A stretch of DNA of 64,000 nt from Macrococcoides canis (GCF_002119805.1 NZ_CP021059.1:1054001-1118000); one strand, 5' to 3'; shown: positions 48,454 to 60,037, counted from the stretch's first letter. A program made the numbers and translations. The notes: a model not told the origin generated them from the letters alone.

Positions 48454-49488
48454 ATGCCTGAAAAATTAAAAAAACAGTTTCAAGCTTATAAAGAGATTGT
48501 TAAATCTGATAGTCCGCTATATCACTATATTGCGGATAAAATAAGTGAAGATGAAAAGTATTTAACCCAGCTAAAACCTTATGCTGTAGATGCTAGTTTT
48601 ATCCCACTTTTCTTTACAGCAGTTTTAAAGAGCTTATATATATATGAGGATGACTTGCGTGACTACTACTTAAATTTTACTGATAAACCAAAAGCACCTG
48701 ATGATAAACTGGTGCGTCACTTTAAATCTTTTACAGATCGTTACATGACGAATATATCACAGGATATCAGAAGATATGATCTGAAGAAGAATATTGTTGA
48801 ACGTTCTTCTGTGCTCATCCCAATTTTTACTCAGATTATTAAAGAGAGTGGTCATGAACATTTTAATATGATCGAGCTTGGTACACGTGCTGGATTATTA
48901 TTAAATTATGACTGGTATGGCTATACTTTTAATAAATCAGTCGTACTTGGAGATACTGAGCAAATGAATATCAAGGTGAGAATTAATCAGTATGATAGCT
49001 TAGATAAGATAGAACCTTTAGTTCATCCTAATCAGAAGATAGGAATCACCCGTAATAAGATGGATATTGCGACTGAAGAGGATCATTTATGGCTCCTCAG
49101 CCTATATTATCCTGAAGAAAACAAAAGACGTAAATATTATTCTAAAGCAAGGAAGCTTTTTTTAGAGCATCCTGTTGATATATATGAAGGGGAAGAGATT
49201 CAGCTGCTTGATGAACAGCTGAGTACACTGCCTGAAGATGAACCGATTATTATCTTTCATATCCACGTAACGAAACACTGGTCAGATGAGAGAAAACAGC
49301 AACTTTTAGCTGTAATTCAAAAACACGCACAGTCTAAAGAAATCTATCACGTGCATCATCAGATTTTTAATAGTGATATTTATCTGGATTCCTTTTTTGA
49401 AGGGAATGTTAAGCGTGAGAAACTGGCACATTTTGATTTGAATAAACTGCAGATAGAATGGTTATATAATCAGCCGATTAAGTTATAA
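48454..49488 (+). CDS. DUF2332 family protein
   Basis: Protein of the DUF2332 family, which has no assigned function. The most characteristic segment is IELGTRAGLLLNYDWYGY near residue 142, which recalls the glycine-rich cofactor loop of class I methyltransferases, followed by RINQYDSL and later VFHIHVTKHWS-like strands (IIIFHIHVTKHW near 260). The 344-residue protein has no signal or membrane segment. The start follows TTGGAGGCAG. It is a single gene between the 52-aa ORF and the second copy of the dispersed repeat. A methyltransferase role is only a weak inference. Confidence 0.78.
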   Translation: MPEKLKKQFQAYKEIVKSDSPLYHYIADKISEDEKYLTQLKPYAVDASFIPLFFTAVLKSLYIYEDDLRDYYLNFTDKPKAPDDKLVRHFKSFTDRYMTNISQDIRRYDLKKNIVERSSVLIPIFTQIIKESGHEHFNMIELGTRAGLLLNYDWYGYTFNKSVVLGDTEQMNIKVRINQYDSLDKIEPLVHPNQKIGITRNKMDIATEEDHLWLLSLYYPEENKRRKYYSKARKLFLEHPVDIYEGEEIQLLDEQLSTLPEDEPIIIFHIHVTKHWSDERKQQLLAVIQKHAQSKEIYHVHHQIFNSDIYLDSFFEGNVKREKLAHFDLNKLQIEWLYNQPIKL

Positions 49489-49515
49489 TGCGATGAATCT
49501 ATTTTTAATGTAATG

Positions 49516-49597
49516 CTCATGAGGGTGAGACATAAGTCTCACCCCTCTTCTGTTTAACAGCTTAAACGGCGGAACACTTCTGTCCCAGCCTCATGAG
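49516..49597. repeat. Dispersed nested-hairpin repeat, short copy
   Basis: An 82-base element bounded by CTCATGAG and CTCATGAG, with an inner GGGTGAGAC / GTCTCACCC hairpin (49522-49543) and a CTGTTTAA / TTAAACGG hairpin. It matches the outer parts of the 15347-15515 element nearly base for base but lacks its inner block of about 87 bases. It lies between the convergent DUF2332 gene and lysC and probably terminates both. Confidence 0.8.
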
Positions 49598-49605
49598 TTT
49601 TTCTA

Positions 49606-50949
49606 TTATGCAAAATATGCTTCATATGCTGCAAGTACTGCTCTATCTGCATCTTTCTCCTCGATGCCGAACATCATACTGATTTCTGAAGAACCTTGGT
49701 TGATCATTTTCAAGTTGATGTTATTCGTTTTAAATGCTTCAGTGGCTTTATTTGCAGTACCGACGAGTGTCTTCATACCTAGACCTACAACCATCAGTAT
49801 TGCGATATTCTTTTCTATTGAAAGGGCGTCTACTTTTAATTCGTTTTCTATTTTTTCTAGTAACTTTGATTCCTTGCCTTCAAGTTGGTGGGCTCGTAAT
49901 ATTACACTGATATCATCGATTCCAGAAGGCATATGTTCATATGAAATGTTCATATCTTCTAGGATAGATAAGAGACGACGTGTAAATCCAATTTCTCTGT
50001 TCATCAAATATTTCTTCATATTGATACTGACAAACCCTGAATCACAACTTACACCCACGACACCTGAAGATTGTCTTGAATTCGTAATAAGTGTCCCGGG
50101 GTGATCTGGATCGTTCGTATTTTTAATGTTTACAGGTATTCCAGAACGATAGACAGGTAACAAAGCCTCGTCATGAAAGACATTAAAGCCAGCATAAGAA
50201 AGTTCACGCATTTCCTCATATGTCAACTGTATAATTGAAGCAGGCTGATTAACGATATTCGGGTTGGCAGAGAAAATACCGGATACATCTGTAAAATTTT
50301 CATAGACATCACTGTTTACACTGCTGGCGATAATTGCACCTGTGATATCACTTCCTCCTCGAGAGAAAGTATTGATATCACCATTTTCGTTAATGCCAAA
50401 AAATCCGGGAATAATTACTTTACCTTCAACATCTACGAGTTTGTTCATAATAGTTTCATAGCTCTTTTCTAATACAACCGCATTAGAAGGTTCATCACTG
50501 ACAATAAGGCCGATATCTCCTGGAGAAAAGTATGTTGTCTTGATTCCTTGTTCATTGTTATAGTTTGCGATGAGCTGCGCATTAAAATCTTCTCCGCAAC
50601 TCTTTAGTGCATCTGTCAGACGTTCAGGCTGATGTTGATAGCGCTTGATATAATCATTCAGCTGAGTACGAAATGTCTCTATCAATGAGTGATCTATATT
50701 TAACTCTTTCTCTATTTGCAGGAATCGATCCAGAATTTGTGTGATGAGATCCTGATGATCCTTCTTAAGTAATACAGCCTCTATTAACGCTATCAGCATA
50801 TCCGTAACTTTAATATCTTCTTTATAACGTTTTCCTGGTGCTGAAACAACAATGTATTTCCTTTTATTATCTTCATTGATTATCTTCAGTATTTTTTTTA
50901 TTTGCTGTGCATCGGCAACGCTTGAACCGCCAAATTTACAAACTTTCAT
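49606..50949 (-). CDS. lysC: Aspartate kinase
   Basis: First enzyme of the aspartate family pathway (lysine, threonine, methionine). The kinase signature KFGGSSVADA is at residues 4-13, the substrate region SRGGSDITGAI near residue 195, and two ACT domains occupy about residues 300-447, so it should be feedback regulated. I favour ATG at 50949 (MKVCKFGGSS), with GAGTGA four bases upstream, over an in-frame ATG at 50961 that lacks a ribosome site. The product is 447 residues. It is divergent from hom-thrC-thrB, as in S. aureus. No lysine riboswitch or T-box is visible upstream. Confidence 0.93.
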   Translation of the reverse strand: MKVCKFGGSSVADAQQIKKILKIINEDNKRKYIVVSAPGKRYKEDIKVTDMLIALIEAVLLKKDHQDLITQILDRFLQIEKELNIDHSLIETFRTQLNDYIKRYQHQPERLTDALKSCGEDFNAQLIANYNNEQGIKTTYFSPGDIGLIVSDEPSNAVVLEKSYETIMNKLVDVEGKVIIPGFFGINENGDINTFSRGGSDITGAIIASSVNSDVYENFTDVSGIFSANPNIVNQPASIIQLTYEEMRELSYAGFNVFHDEALLPVYRSGIPVNIKNTNDPDHPGTLITNSRQSSGVVGVSCDSGFVSINMKKYLMNREIGFTRRLLSILEDMNISYEHMPSGIDDISVILRAHQLEGKESKLLEKIENELKVDALSIEKNIAILMVVGLGMKTLVGTANKATEAFKTNNINLKMINQGSSEISMMFGIEEKDADRAVLAAYEAYFA

Positions 50950-51046
50950 AAAATCACTCATTTCGCTTAATATAATTATTATTTTATCTATAAAATGTAA
51001 TAAAATATAGAGTAGAGAATAAATTAAATAAATTATTGATATAACC

Positions 51047-51074
51047 TTTACATTGCTGATGTTTTAGTTATACT
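51047..51074 (+). promoter_or_regulatory. Probable promoter of hom-thrC-thrB
   Basis: TTTACA (51047-51052), a 16-base spacer and TATACT (51069-51074), predicting a leader of about 60 bases before hom that contains the alternative hairpins listed next. Confidence 0.65.
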
Positions 51075-51093
51075 ATATTTATAAATCTTTTTC

Positions 51094-51126
51094 AAGAATA
51101 CATTTGTATTCTTAGTAAATACAAAT
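51094..51126 (+). promoter_or_regulatory. Alternative hairpins in the hom leader
   Basis: AAGAATAC (51094-51101) pairs with GTATTCTT (51106-51113). The overlapping ATTTGTAT (51102-51109) pairs equally well with ATACAAAT (51119-51126), which ends two bases before the AGGAG ribosome site. The two stems exclude one another. The first is also a near-perfect DNA dyad that could be an operator. No T-run follows, so control, if any, would be of translation or by a bound protein. Confidence 0.5.
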
Positions 51127-51140
51127 CAGGAGTGAAGATA

Positions 51141-52355
51141 ATGAAGCGAATTAATATTGCATTATTAGGTCTAGGTACAGTAGGTACGGGTGTCGTTCAG
51201 ATTCTAAAGGAAAACCATGAACAGATAAAGGAGAAGTTAAATACGGATATTCGTATTAGCTGGATTCTTGTTTCTGATGTGACAAAGCCAAGAAATATCG
51301 AGACCTCACATTATCAACTCACTGATAATATAGAAGATATTAAAAAAGATGATACTATAGATATGTACGTTGAAGTAATGGGTGGAATAGAAAATACGAA
51401 AGAGATATTACTGCATGCCTTAAATCAGAAGAAGCATGTTATCACTGCAAATAAAGATCTGCTTGCTGAACATCTTGAAGAGATGGAACAGGCAGCACAT
51501 AACAATGGCGTCTCATTAAAATATGAAGCTAGTATTGCTGGAGGTATTCCAATCGTTAATGCTTTGAATTATGGACTGAACGCGAACGGTATCGGTAAGT
51601 TTATGGGAATATTCAACGGGACTTCTAACTTCATATTGAGCAAGATGACACATGAAAGACAATCTTATGAAGAAGCATTGCAGATTGCTACAGAATTAGG
51701 GTATGCTGAAGCAGATCCTACAGCAGATGTTGATGGTATAGATGCAGCCAGAAAAGTAACGATTATGAGCTATCTTGCATTCAATCAATTCAGAAAATTG
51801 GAAGATTGCCGATATACAGGTATACGAGAAGTTAAGCTATCGCATATCGATATTGCCAAGGCTTTTGGATATCGTATTAAATTGATTGGTAGCGGTGAGA
51901 TGCATGGAGAGGACGTGTCTTTATCTGTAGAACCGATGTGTATTCCATCTGATCATCAGTTATCACATGTTGAATATGAATATAATGCCATCTATATCGA
52001 TGGTAATGCTGTCGGGGATACGATGTATTATGGTAAAGGGGCAGGAAGTCTTGCGACAGGTAGTGCAGTTGTTAGTGATATACTGAATGTCATTGAACTG
52101 ATGGGGACTGATCTTCATAACTTACCTTTACATCTTGAAATTAAGCAGGAGACGCATGAACAGCGTTCGCGTTCATTATTAATGATCGATCTATATGCCG
52201 ATAGTAATATAGAGGAGATATTAGATGAATTTTCGGTTGACAGATATATTGTAAGAGATGGAATACTTGCAATTGAAACAGCTGAAGATGTGCATTATGA
52301 ATATCTTGAAGCACAGCAACTGAACTATAAAACTTATAGAATTGAAGGTGTCTAA
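51141..52355 (+). CDS. hom: Homoserine dehydrogenase
   Basis: NAD(P)-dependent reduction of aspartate semialdehyde to homoserine, the branch point to threonine and methionine. The nucleotide motif [10 protein letters not shown] is at residues 10-19, and the catalytic region [29 protein letters not shown] follows near residue 136 (shown in part). [15 protein letters not shown] near 195 contains the substrate-binding lysine. A short ACT-like domain ends the protein. ATG 51141 follows AGGAGTG; the in-frame GTG at 51132 lies in that site. The product is 404 residues. It heads the hom-thrC-thrB operon. Confidence 0.96.
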   Translation: MKRINIALLGLGTVGTGVVQILKENHEQIKEKLNTDIRISWILVSDVTKPRNIETSHYQLTDNIEDIKKDDTIDMYVEVMGGIENTKEILLHALNQKKHVITANKDLLAEHLEEMEQAAHNNGVSLKYEASIAGGIPIVNALNYGLNANGIGKFMGIFNGTSNFILSKMTHERQSYEEALQIATELGYAEADPTADVDGIDAARKVTIMSYLAFNQFRKLEDCRYTGIREVKLSHIDIAKAFGYRIKLIGSGEMHGEDVSLSVEPMCIPSDHQLSHVEYEYNAIYIDGNAVGDTMYYGKGAGSLATGSAVVSDILNVIELMGTDLHNLPLHLEIKQETHEQRSRSLLMIDLYADSNIEEILDEFSVDRYIVRDGILAIETAEDVHYEYLEAQQLNYKTYRIEGV

Positions 52356-52356
52356 G

Positions 52357-53418
52357 ATGAAAAGATGGTTAGGTTTAATCGAAGAATATAAGAAGTTTTT
52401 ACCGGTAAGTGAAGCAACACCGAAACTGACTTTAAATGAAGGGGGAACACCATTATTACATTGTGCGCATCTTTCAGAAATTCTTGAAAATGAAGTATAT
52501 GTTAAATATGAAGGGGCAAATCCTACGGGGTCATTTAAAGATCGCGGTATGGTGATGGCTGTAGCAAAAGCGAAAGAAGAAGGTAAGGAGATTGTAATTT
52601 GTGCTTCTACTGGTAACACTTCGGCTTCAGCTGCTGCTTATGCTGCAAGAGCAGGAATGAAGACGATTGTTGTTATTCCTGAAGGCAAGATAGCAATGGG
52701 GAAATTAGCGCAGGCTATCGTATATGGCGCTGACATCGTTTCTATTGAAGGTAACTTTGATGAAGCGCTTAAGATTGTAAGACATGTTGCAGAAAAACGT
52801 GATGATATTGCATTAGTGAATTCTGTGAATCCATATCGATTAGAAGGACAGAAAACAGCTGCATTTGAAGTAATCGAACAGCTCGGGCAAGTTCCTGATA
52901 TTCTTGCGATACCTGTCGGAAATGCTGGTAATATATCAGCTTACTGGAAAGGCTTTAAAGAATATGATGCGAGTCATGTCGTTGGGCTACCAAAAATGTA
53001 TGGATTTCAGGCTGAAGGTGCTGCACCGATTGTCAAAGGCCATGTCATCGAACAGCCCGAAACGATAGCGACTGCGATACGCATCGGAAATCCTGCAAGC
53101 TGGAAGCTCGCAGAAGCGGCACGTGATGAGTCTGAAGGTTTGATTGATGCTGTGACTGATGAAGAAATATTGGAAGCATATCATCTGATCACAAAGAAAG
53201 AAGGAATCTTTGCTGAACCAGGCAGTAATGCTAGTATCGCGGGACTATTAAAGTTAAAGGGTGAAGGTCGTCTACCAAAGGGACAGAAGATTGTAGCTGT
53301 ACTAACAGGTAATGGTCTTAAAGATCCACAGACAGCAATAGATTCTATCGAAATTAAGCCGGATGTGCTTAAAAATGATGAATCAGAGATTATTCGATAC
53401 ATTGAGGAGCGCGTATAA
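52357..53418 (+). CDS. thrC: Threonine synthase
   Basis: PLP enzyme converting O-phosphohomoserine to threonine. The cofactor lysine is in [11 protein letters not shown] near residue 59, the phosphate loop in [11 protein letters not shown] near residue 188 and [19 protein letters not shown] near 85. ATG 52357 begins two bases after the hom stop with GAAGGTG upstream; an upstream in-frame TTG at 52342 overlaps hom. The product is 353 residues, the short Gram-positive form. Its stop overlaps the thrB start by one base. Confidence 0.97.
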   Translation: MKRWLGLIEEYKKFLPVSEATPKLTLNEGGTPLLHCAHLSEILENEVYVKYEGANPTGSFKDRGMVMAVAKAKEEGKEIVICASTGNTSASAAAYAARAGMKTIVVIPEGKIAMGKLAQAIVYGADIVSIEGNFDEALKIVRHVAEKRDDIALVNSVNPYRLEGQKTAAFEVIEQLGQVPDILAIPVGNAGNISAYWKGFKEYDASHVVGLPKMYGFQAEGAAPIVKGHVIEQPETIATAIRIGNPASWKLAEAARDESEGLIDAVTDEEILEAYHLITKKEGIFAEPGSNASIAGLLKLKGEGRLPKGQKIVAVLTGNGLKDPQTAIDSIEIKPDVLKNDESEIIRYIEERV

Positions 53419-54320
53419 TGCTATATATCAAAGTCCCTGCATCAACATCAAATTTAGGCCCTGGATTTGATTCAATCGGTATGGCTGTTAACATTTATCT
53501 GGAACTTGAAGTAGAAGAAAGTGAGCAATGGGAAATTCAGCATCTCGGTGACGTACTGTCAGAACTCACCGATGATGAAGACCATTATATCAGAAAGATG
53601 TGTGTACAGTTTATGCATCAGTTTAATCTTGAAGAAAAAGCATTTAAGATTATTATGTATTCAGATATCCCACTAGCGCGTGGCCTAGGAAGTAGTGGTT
53701 CAGCGCTCATTGCCAGTCTTGAAATTATTAATCATTTCTATCAGCTAGAATTAACAAAAGAAGAACGTATCAGTATACTTTCGCAAATTGAAGGGCATCC
53801 TGATAATGTAGCGCCAAGTATTAATGGAGGTATTGTTGCAGGGTATTATAATAATGAAACAAAGGAAACGGTAACATTAGATGTTCCAGTAATTAAATGG
53901 CCGATAATGGTAGTGATTCCGAATTATGAACTGAAGACTGAGGCGTCCAGGAATGTTCTTCCAGATCATATGTCATTTGAAAGTGCAGTTCGTGCAGGCG
54001 CAATCGGGAATATGCTTATTGCATCACTTTATTCTGAAGATTACAGAACGATGGGTAAAATGATGACAAGCGATCTTTACCATGAACAGTATCGTGCACA
54101 TCTTGTGCCGCATTATCAGATGGTGAAAGACGTGATCACTGAAGACTGCTTTGCATTTTTAAGTGGCGCAGGTCCGTCTATCTTTATTGTCTGCCATCCA
54201 AAGAAATATGATGAGAACCGCTTTAATTTACTTAAATTACCGGACTGTGAAGTTAAAAGTATTGAACCTGATCAAGAAGGTGTTATTACCTTTGAAAAAG
54301 AAGGACGTATGGTAAACTAA
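53418..54320 (+). CDS. thrB: Homoserine kinase
   Basis: GHMP-family kinase phosphorylating homoserine for threonine synthesis. The N-terminal VPASTSNLGPGFDSIGMA and the ATP-binding PLARGLGSSGSAL (near residue 87) are the family motifs; the C-terminal LSGAGPSIF (near residue 251) is also conserved. The 300-residue length is normal. It shares one base with the thrC stop and completes the threonine operon. The HAD phosphatase gene starts 25 bases after it and is probably co-transcribed. Confidence 0.97.
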   Translation: MLYIKVPASTSNLGPGFDSIGMAVNIYLELEVEESEQWEIQHLGDVLSELTDDEDHYIRKMCVQFMHQFNLEEKAFKIIMYSDIPLARGLGSSGSALIASLEIINHFYQLELTKEERISILSQIEGHPDNVAPSINGGIVAGYYNNETKETVTLDVPVIKWPIMVVIPNYELKTEASRNVLPDHMSFESAVRAGAIGNMLIASLYSEDYRTMGKMMTSDLYHEQYRAHLVPHYQMVKDVITEDCFAFLSGAGPSIFIVCHPKKYDENRFNLLKLPDCEVKSIEPDQEGVITFEKEGRMVN

Positions 54321-54345
54321 TACTATCAATTTTAGGAGTGAAACT

Positions 54346-55155
54346 ATGAACTACAAACTGATTGTATTAGATATGGATGATACATTATTATCATCGAAGA
54401 ACGAAATATTACCTTCAACGATTAAAGCTTTGATAGAGTCTCAGAATAACGGTGCTATGGTTGTACTTGCATCAGGCAGACCGACAGGGGGTATGAAAGA
54501 TGCGGCTCTGAAGTTACAGCTTGATAAACACCAATCCTATATTATCAGCTACAATGGTGCTGTTGTAACAAGGATGAATGATCATACCGTTATAGATGCA
54601 ACTTATGTTGAACATTCGGAGTTCAATGAAATATTGCAGTTCTTAAGAAAAGAAGGGGTAATGGCACTGACATATAAGGAAAATAAAATTTATTATGAAG
54701 GCCAGTCAGCCTATGAGCAAGTAGAAGGCGAACTTACAGGTTTAGAAATGATTAAGGTAGACAACTTACAAGATGTTATAACTGAAGATGTCCCTAAAGT
54801 AATGTGTGTCGGTAACATAGAACTTATTCAGGCATTAAATAAGCAGCTTGCTGGGAGTTTCGGTGACGATATCCATGCAACAACTTCAAAGCCGTTTTTC
54901 CTTGAGTTTATGCATCGTAATGTGTCAAAAGGTAAAGTGTTACGAAGAATGGCAGAGCAGCTTGGAATTCATCAGTCAGAAATTATTGCATTTGGTGACA
55001 GCAATAATGACAAAGATATGCTTGAATTTGCAGGACTTGGCGTGGCGATGGGAAATGCGAATGCAACGATTAAAGAAGTTGCAGATGTCATCACACTTAG
55101 TCATGATGATGATGGTATCGCACAAATAATAGAAGAATATATATTAAAAAAGTAA
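54346..55155 (+). CDS. Cof-type HAD superfamily phosphatase
   Basis: Hydrolase of the Cof/YkrA (HAD IIB) subfamily, acting on small sugar phosphates or nucleotides. Motif I DMDDTLLSS is near residue 9, motif II LASGRPTGG near 41, the lysine motif in VSKGKVLRRMAEQLG near 195, and motif IV FGDSNNDKDMLEFAG near 216. The 269-residue length fits. The substrate cannot be told. It follows thrB in S. aureus as well, and ends in a terminator shared with the convergent panE. Confidence 0.93.
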   Translation: MNYKLIVLDMDDTLLSSKNEILPSTIKALIESQNNGAMVVLASGRPTGGMKDAALKLQLDKHQSYIISYNGAVVTRMNDHTVIDATYVEHSEFNEILQFLRKEGVMALTYKENKIYYEGQSAYEQVEGELTGLEMIKVDNLQDVITEDVPKVMCVGNIELIQALNKQLAGSFGDDIHATTSKPFFLEFMHRNVSKGKVLRRMAEQLGIHQSEIIAFGDSNNDKDMLEFAGLGVAMGNANATIKEVADVITLSHDDDGIAQIIEEYILKK

Positions 55156-55173
55156 CCGATTAGGTTACTTTTT
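55146..55173. terminator. Bidirectional terminator overlapping both stop codons
   Basis: AAAAGTAACC (55148-55157) pairs with GGTTACTTTT (55163-55172), with A-runs before and T-runs after. The stop codon of the HAD gene (55153-55155) lies in the left arm and that of panE (55165-55167) in the right arm. Confidence 0.88.
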
Positions 55174-56025
55174 ATATTGGTATCCTTTAAGAAGTAATGT
55201 GATGATGTTTAAAAGTGGTGTGTGCAGTTGATACTTTGTTGACAGCTCATTTAAATAGCCCTGGATATATTCGTATTCTGTTGTCTGACCGTTAATAACA
55301 TCGTAATACATTGACGTTCCCATTGATGCATCATATGCGCTATAGATGGACATAATTGAAGCTATGATATCCTCTGGCAGATCTATACCATGATGTGATG
55401 CTATCGTTACACCTTCTCCTAATAATTGTTCGGTCAGTGTATAGATTTCTTGTACCTCCAGTACTTGTGCTGTATTTTTAGTTAAAGCTGTGATCGAATT
55501 AATACCAAGATTAACAAGCAGCTTAATCCATTGTTTTTTTGCATGATTTGGATCCAGTACGATATTTAACTGTGATTGATCTGTTATCAATTTGAGTGGC
55601 TGAAGACGTGATTCATCTGGAAGAATCAGCGTATTATCTTGAAAATAGATGACGCGATCACCGTTCATCTGACCGCTAATATAGACAACAGCATGATATG
55701 TATGTGGATGCTGTATCAATTCAGATTGAGAAATTCCATTCTGGCAGAGGATGATGATTGTATCGGCATGGCACATACATTTAATCGATAATAAGAGATT
55801 TGATAGTGCGGTTGCTTTTACACATATATAGATACAGTCATATTTTTCTGTAGATGGGAACACTTTTGTCACTTTTGACTGTTCTATTAATTGTCCTTTA
55901 TACTCGATGGTGATCGTTCTTTCTTCTTTAGCAAAAACATCTATTTCTAATTCTTGATTGGAACTTAATAAATGATACAATATGCTACCTACTGCACCTG
56001 CACCAATAATTGCATGTCTTTTCAT
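55165..56025 (-). CDS. panE: 2-dehydropantoate 2-reductase
   Basis: NADPH-dependent reduction of ketopantoate to pantoate in pantothenate and CoA synthesis. The N-terminal nucleotide motif GAGAVGSILYHLL begins at residue 7, and KKQWIKLLVNLGINSITALT near residue 163 holds the catalytic lysine and the NxxxN-type region. Length 286 is usual. It is divergent from panBCD across an 89-base gap that contains the panB promoter and a dyad. The order resembles S. aureus, where panE is also divergent from panB. Confidence 0.9.
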   Translation of the reverse strand: MKRHAIIGAGAVGSILYHLLSSNQELEIDVFAKEERTITIEYKGQLIEQSKVTKVFPSTEKYDCIYICVKATALSNLLLSIKCMCHADTIIILCQNGISQSELIQHPHTYHAVVYISGQMNGDRVIYFQDNTLILPDESRLQPLKLITDQSQLNIVLDPNHAKKQWIKLLVNLGINSITALTKNTAQVLEVQEIYTLTEQLLGEGVTIASHHGIDLPEDIIASIMSIYSAYDASMGTSMYYDVINGQTTEYEYIQGYLNELSTKYQLHTPLLNIITLLLKGYQYKK

Positions 56026-56045
56026 AATGAACTCCTTAAAACTAA

Positions 56046-56084
56046 ATGATTAATATATACAATTATATCGATTAATCATATAAT
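56046..56084 (+). promoter_or_regulatory. panB promoter with a flanking dyad
   Basis: TATACA (56056-56061), a 17-base spacer and TATAAT (56079-56084). The arms ATGATTAAT (56046-56054) and ATTAATCAT (56071-56079) form a perfect 9-bp dyad spaced by 16 bases across the -35 and the spacer, in the panE/panB divergent gap. It could be an operator; the regulator is unknown. Confidence 0.6.
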
Positions 56085-56114
56085 AGCACTAGAAATTTTA
56101 TTGAGGTGAAGAAG

Positions 56115-58159
<2,045 letters not shown>

Positions 58160-58173
58160 GATTTATTAAGTCA

Positions 58174-58203
58174 GAGGTCAGGAATTTTCCTGACCTCATT
58201 TTT
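58174..58203. terminator. Terminator after panD
   Basis: GAGGTCAGGA (58174-58183) pairs perfectly with TCCTGACCTC (58188-58197), loop ATTT, then ATTTTT. The next gene is convergent. Confidence 0.92.
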
Positions 58204-58218
58204 GATGAACAGTATCAG

Positions 58219-58536
58219 TTATTTTGCTGTATGCGTCCATTCGGAAGCATTGCGATGTCTTTTTGTATGCGCAAAGATATTATCAGCAGCATAATCTTCA
58301 TTCGTATAGATAGTAATATCATAGAATACCATGTCTTCTTCAAATGGCTCATTGAGATATGTATCCTTTAGATGGTCGAATAATCGCATCATAGCAGTAC
58401 GATCTAATCCAGGATATTCACGTAATATTTTCTTGATAATCTGGTTATGCTTTTCATAGACACCTTGAACGACGATTACAAATTTTTCATCGGTTTTTAA
58501 TACGTCATCAAACAGATTAATTTGTCCATTACTCAT
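58219..58536 (-). CDS. Hypothetical protein (105 aa)
   Basis: I do not recognise the family. The 105-residue soluble protein (MSNGQINLFDDVLKTDEKF...) is mixed alpha/beta, acidic in its middle and richer in histidine and basic residues at its C-terminus. The ATG at 58536 follows AAAGGAGTGG on the minus strand; two GTG codons just upstream overlap that site. It lies between panD (convergent) and the amino-acid permease on the same strand, from which a hairpin separates it. The strong ribosome site supports a real gene. Confidence 0.75.
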   Translation of the reverse strand: MSNGQINLFDDVLKTDEKFVIVVQGVYEKHNQIIKKILREYPGLDRTAMMRLFDHLKDTYLNEPFEEDMVFYDITIYTNEDYAADNIFAHTKRHRNASEWTHTAK

Positions 58537-58568
58537 TATCACCACTCCTTTATTTTATTATACAAAGA

Positions 58569-58591
58569 AACCCTATACAATGTATAGGGTT
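58569..58591 (-). terminator. Terminator after the amino-acid permease
   Basis: AACCCTATACA (58569-58579) and TGTATAGGGTT (58581-58591) form a dyad that folds with a small loop; reading on the minus strand it is followed by TCTTTGT. It sits seven bases beyond the permease stop. Confidence 0.7.
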
Positions 58592-58597
58592 GTTGTC

Positions 58598-60037
58598 TTA
58601 TAGCGTATGCTTTTCAAGATTAATATCTTCAAGTTTAATGATTTTTGTGCGTTTAACTAATTTATAGCCAAAATAAGAAATGATTGCTATAACAATCGGG
58701 ATATAAGATTCTATCATTTTAATTATGTTCATCGCTTTAATATCACCGAACGATTGCCCGACTAACAGGAAGATGATAGTACAAATTACGATGACTGGTC
58801 CTAATGGGAAGAGTGGTGCTTTATATGCGAGTAATTTATTAATATCTTTGTTTTGTTTCTTGATGGCATATCTTAAACGCATATGACTGATAATACTGAT
58901 GAGCCAGACGATTAAGATGAGAGAACCAACCATATTTAACAGTTTGAAATATCCGCCAGTATTAATATTTGCATAGATGAGTGTCAAGATAACGAAAGCT
59001 GTTGTTACAATTAATGCATTAAAAGGCATATTATTTTTATTCAGTTTTCCTAGAAACTTAGGTGCTTTATTATCTTGACTTAAAGATAATAATAATCTGC
59101 TTGTTGCATATAATCCAGAGTTACCTGCACTAAGCACTGCAGTTAAAATAACTGCATTCATTACAGATGCAGCAAACAAGATACCGACTTTATCGAATAC
59201 GATAGTAAATGGACTCATCGAAACATCACTGTTCTCATTAATAAGCTGAGGATCTGTATAAGGAATGATACAAGCAATGATAAATATTGAACCGATATAG
59301 AACAATAAAATTCTCCAGAAGACTTGCTTAATTGCTTTTGGCATTGATTCACTTGGATTCTTAGATTCACCAGCTGTAACAGCCACGACTTCAGTTCCGC
59401 CAAATGAGAATCCAGCGACAATTAAAACGCCAAGTAATCCGAATATACCATTATGGAAAGGAGCATCGCCGATTGTAAAGTTTTTGAAACCGATAGGCTC
59501 TCCACCGATAATTCCGAAAATAAGCAATAATCCCATAATCAAAAATAAGAAGATGGTTGCTACTTTGATAATACTGAACCAGTATTCAGCTTCTCCGAAA
59601 GATTTAACTGAGAATGCATTCAGCATAAATATTAGTGCTAAAAATATAAGACTCCATATAAAAGGATGAATGCCTCCGAACATCTCCCAATAACTCAGTA
59701 CTTTAGCAGCAGATAATATATCAACACTCGTAACTAAACTCCAGATAATCCAGTAGAACCATCCGACAGTAAACCCTGCGGCAGGATCTATAAAACGGCT
59801 GGCATATGCATTAAATGCACCAGAAACCGGATAAAATGTTGCGAGTTCCCCAAGTGCTGTCATTAAAAAGTAAATCATGATTCCGATAATAGCATATGCG
59901 AGTAATGCTCCACCTGGTCCAGCTTGTGCAACAACTGCGCCACTTGCCATAAATAAACCTGTACCAATTGAACCTCCAATCGCGATCATCGAAATATGGC
60001 GGGTCTTTAAATCTCTGTCCATCTTCTTATGTTCCAT
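58598..60037 (-). CDS. Amino acid permease, APC superfamily (LysP/GabP group)
   Basis: Proton-coupled amino-acid importer with about 12 membrane helices in 479 residues. The first helix carries the substrate-binding IAIGGSIGTGLFMASG (near residue 17), and the helix 6 region GFSFGGTEVVAVTAGES near residue 210 is typical of the amino-acid transporter subgroup that includes LysP and GabP. The ATG at 60037 follows AGGTGA on the minus strand; a much longer open frame upstream is not supported. S. aureus carries a permease in this neighbourhood. Which amino acid it carries cannot be told. Confidence 0.88.
   Translation of the reverse strand: MEHKKMDRDLKTRHISMIAIGGSIGTGLFMASGAVVAQAGPGGALLAYAIIGIMIYFLMTALGELATFYPVSGAFNAYASRFIDPAAGFTVGWFYWIIWSLVTSVDILSAAKVLSYWEMFGGIHPFIWSLIFLALIFMLNAFSVKSFGEAEYWFSIIKVATIFLFLIMGLLLIFGIIGGEPIGFKNFTIGDAPFHNGIFGLLGVLIVAGFSFGGTEVVAVTAGESKNPSESMPKAIKQVFWRILLFYIGSIFIIACIIPYTDPQLINENSDVSMSPFTIVFDKVGILFAASVMNAVILTAVLSAGNSGLYATSRLLLSLSQDNKAPKFLGKLNKNNMPFNALIVTTAFVILTLIYANINTGGYFKLLNMVGSLILIVWLISIISHMRLRYAIKKQNKDINKLLAYKAPLFPLGPVIVICTIIFLLVGQSFGDIKAMNIIKMIESYIPIVIAIISYFGYKLVKRTKIIKLEDINLEKHTL

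Noticed and set aside
49664-50104. A 146-codon plus-strand open frame
   Set aside because: It lies wholly antisense inside lysC, has no ribosome site and its composition reflects the codon structure of the opposite strand.
50962-51140. Possible lysine riboswitch or T-box between lysC and hom
   Set aside because: None of the conserved T-box sequence, specifier-loop pattern or lysine-aptamer elements is recognisable on either strand.
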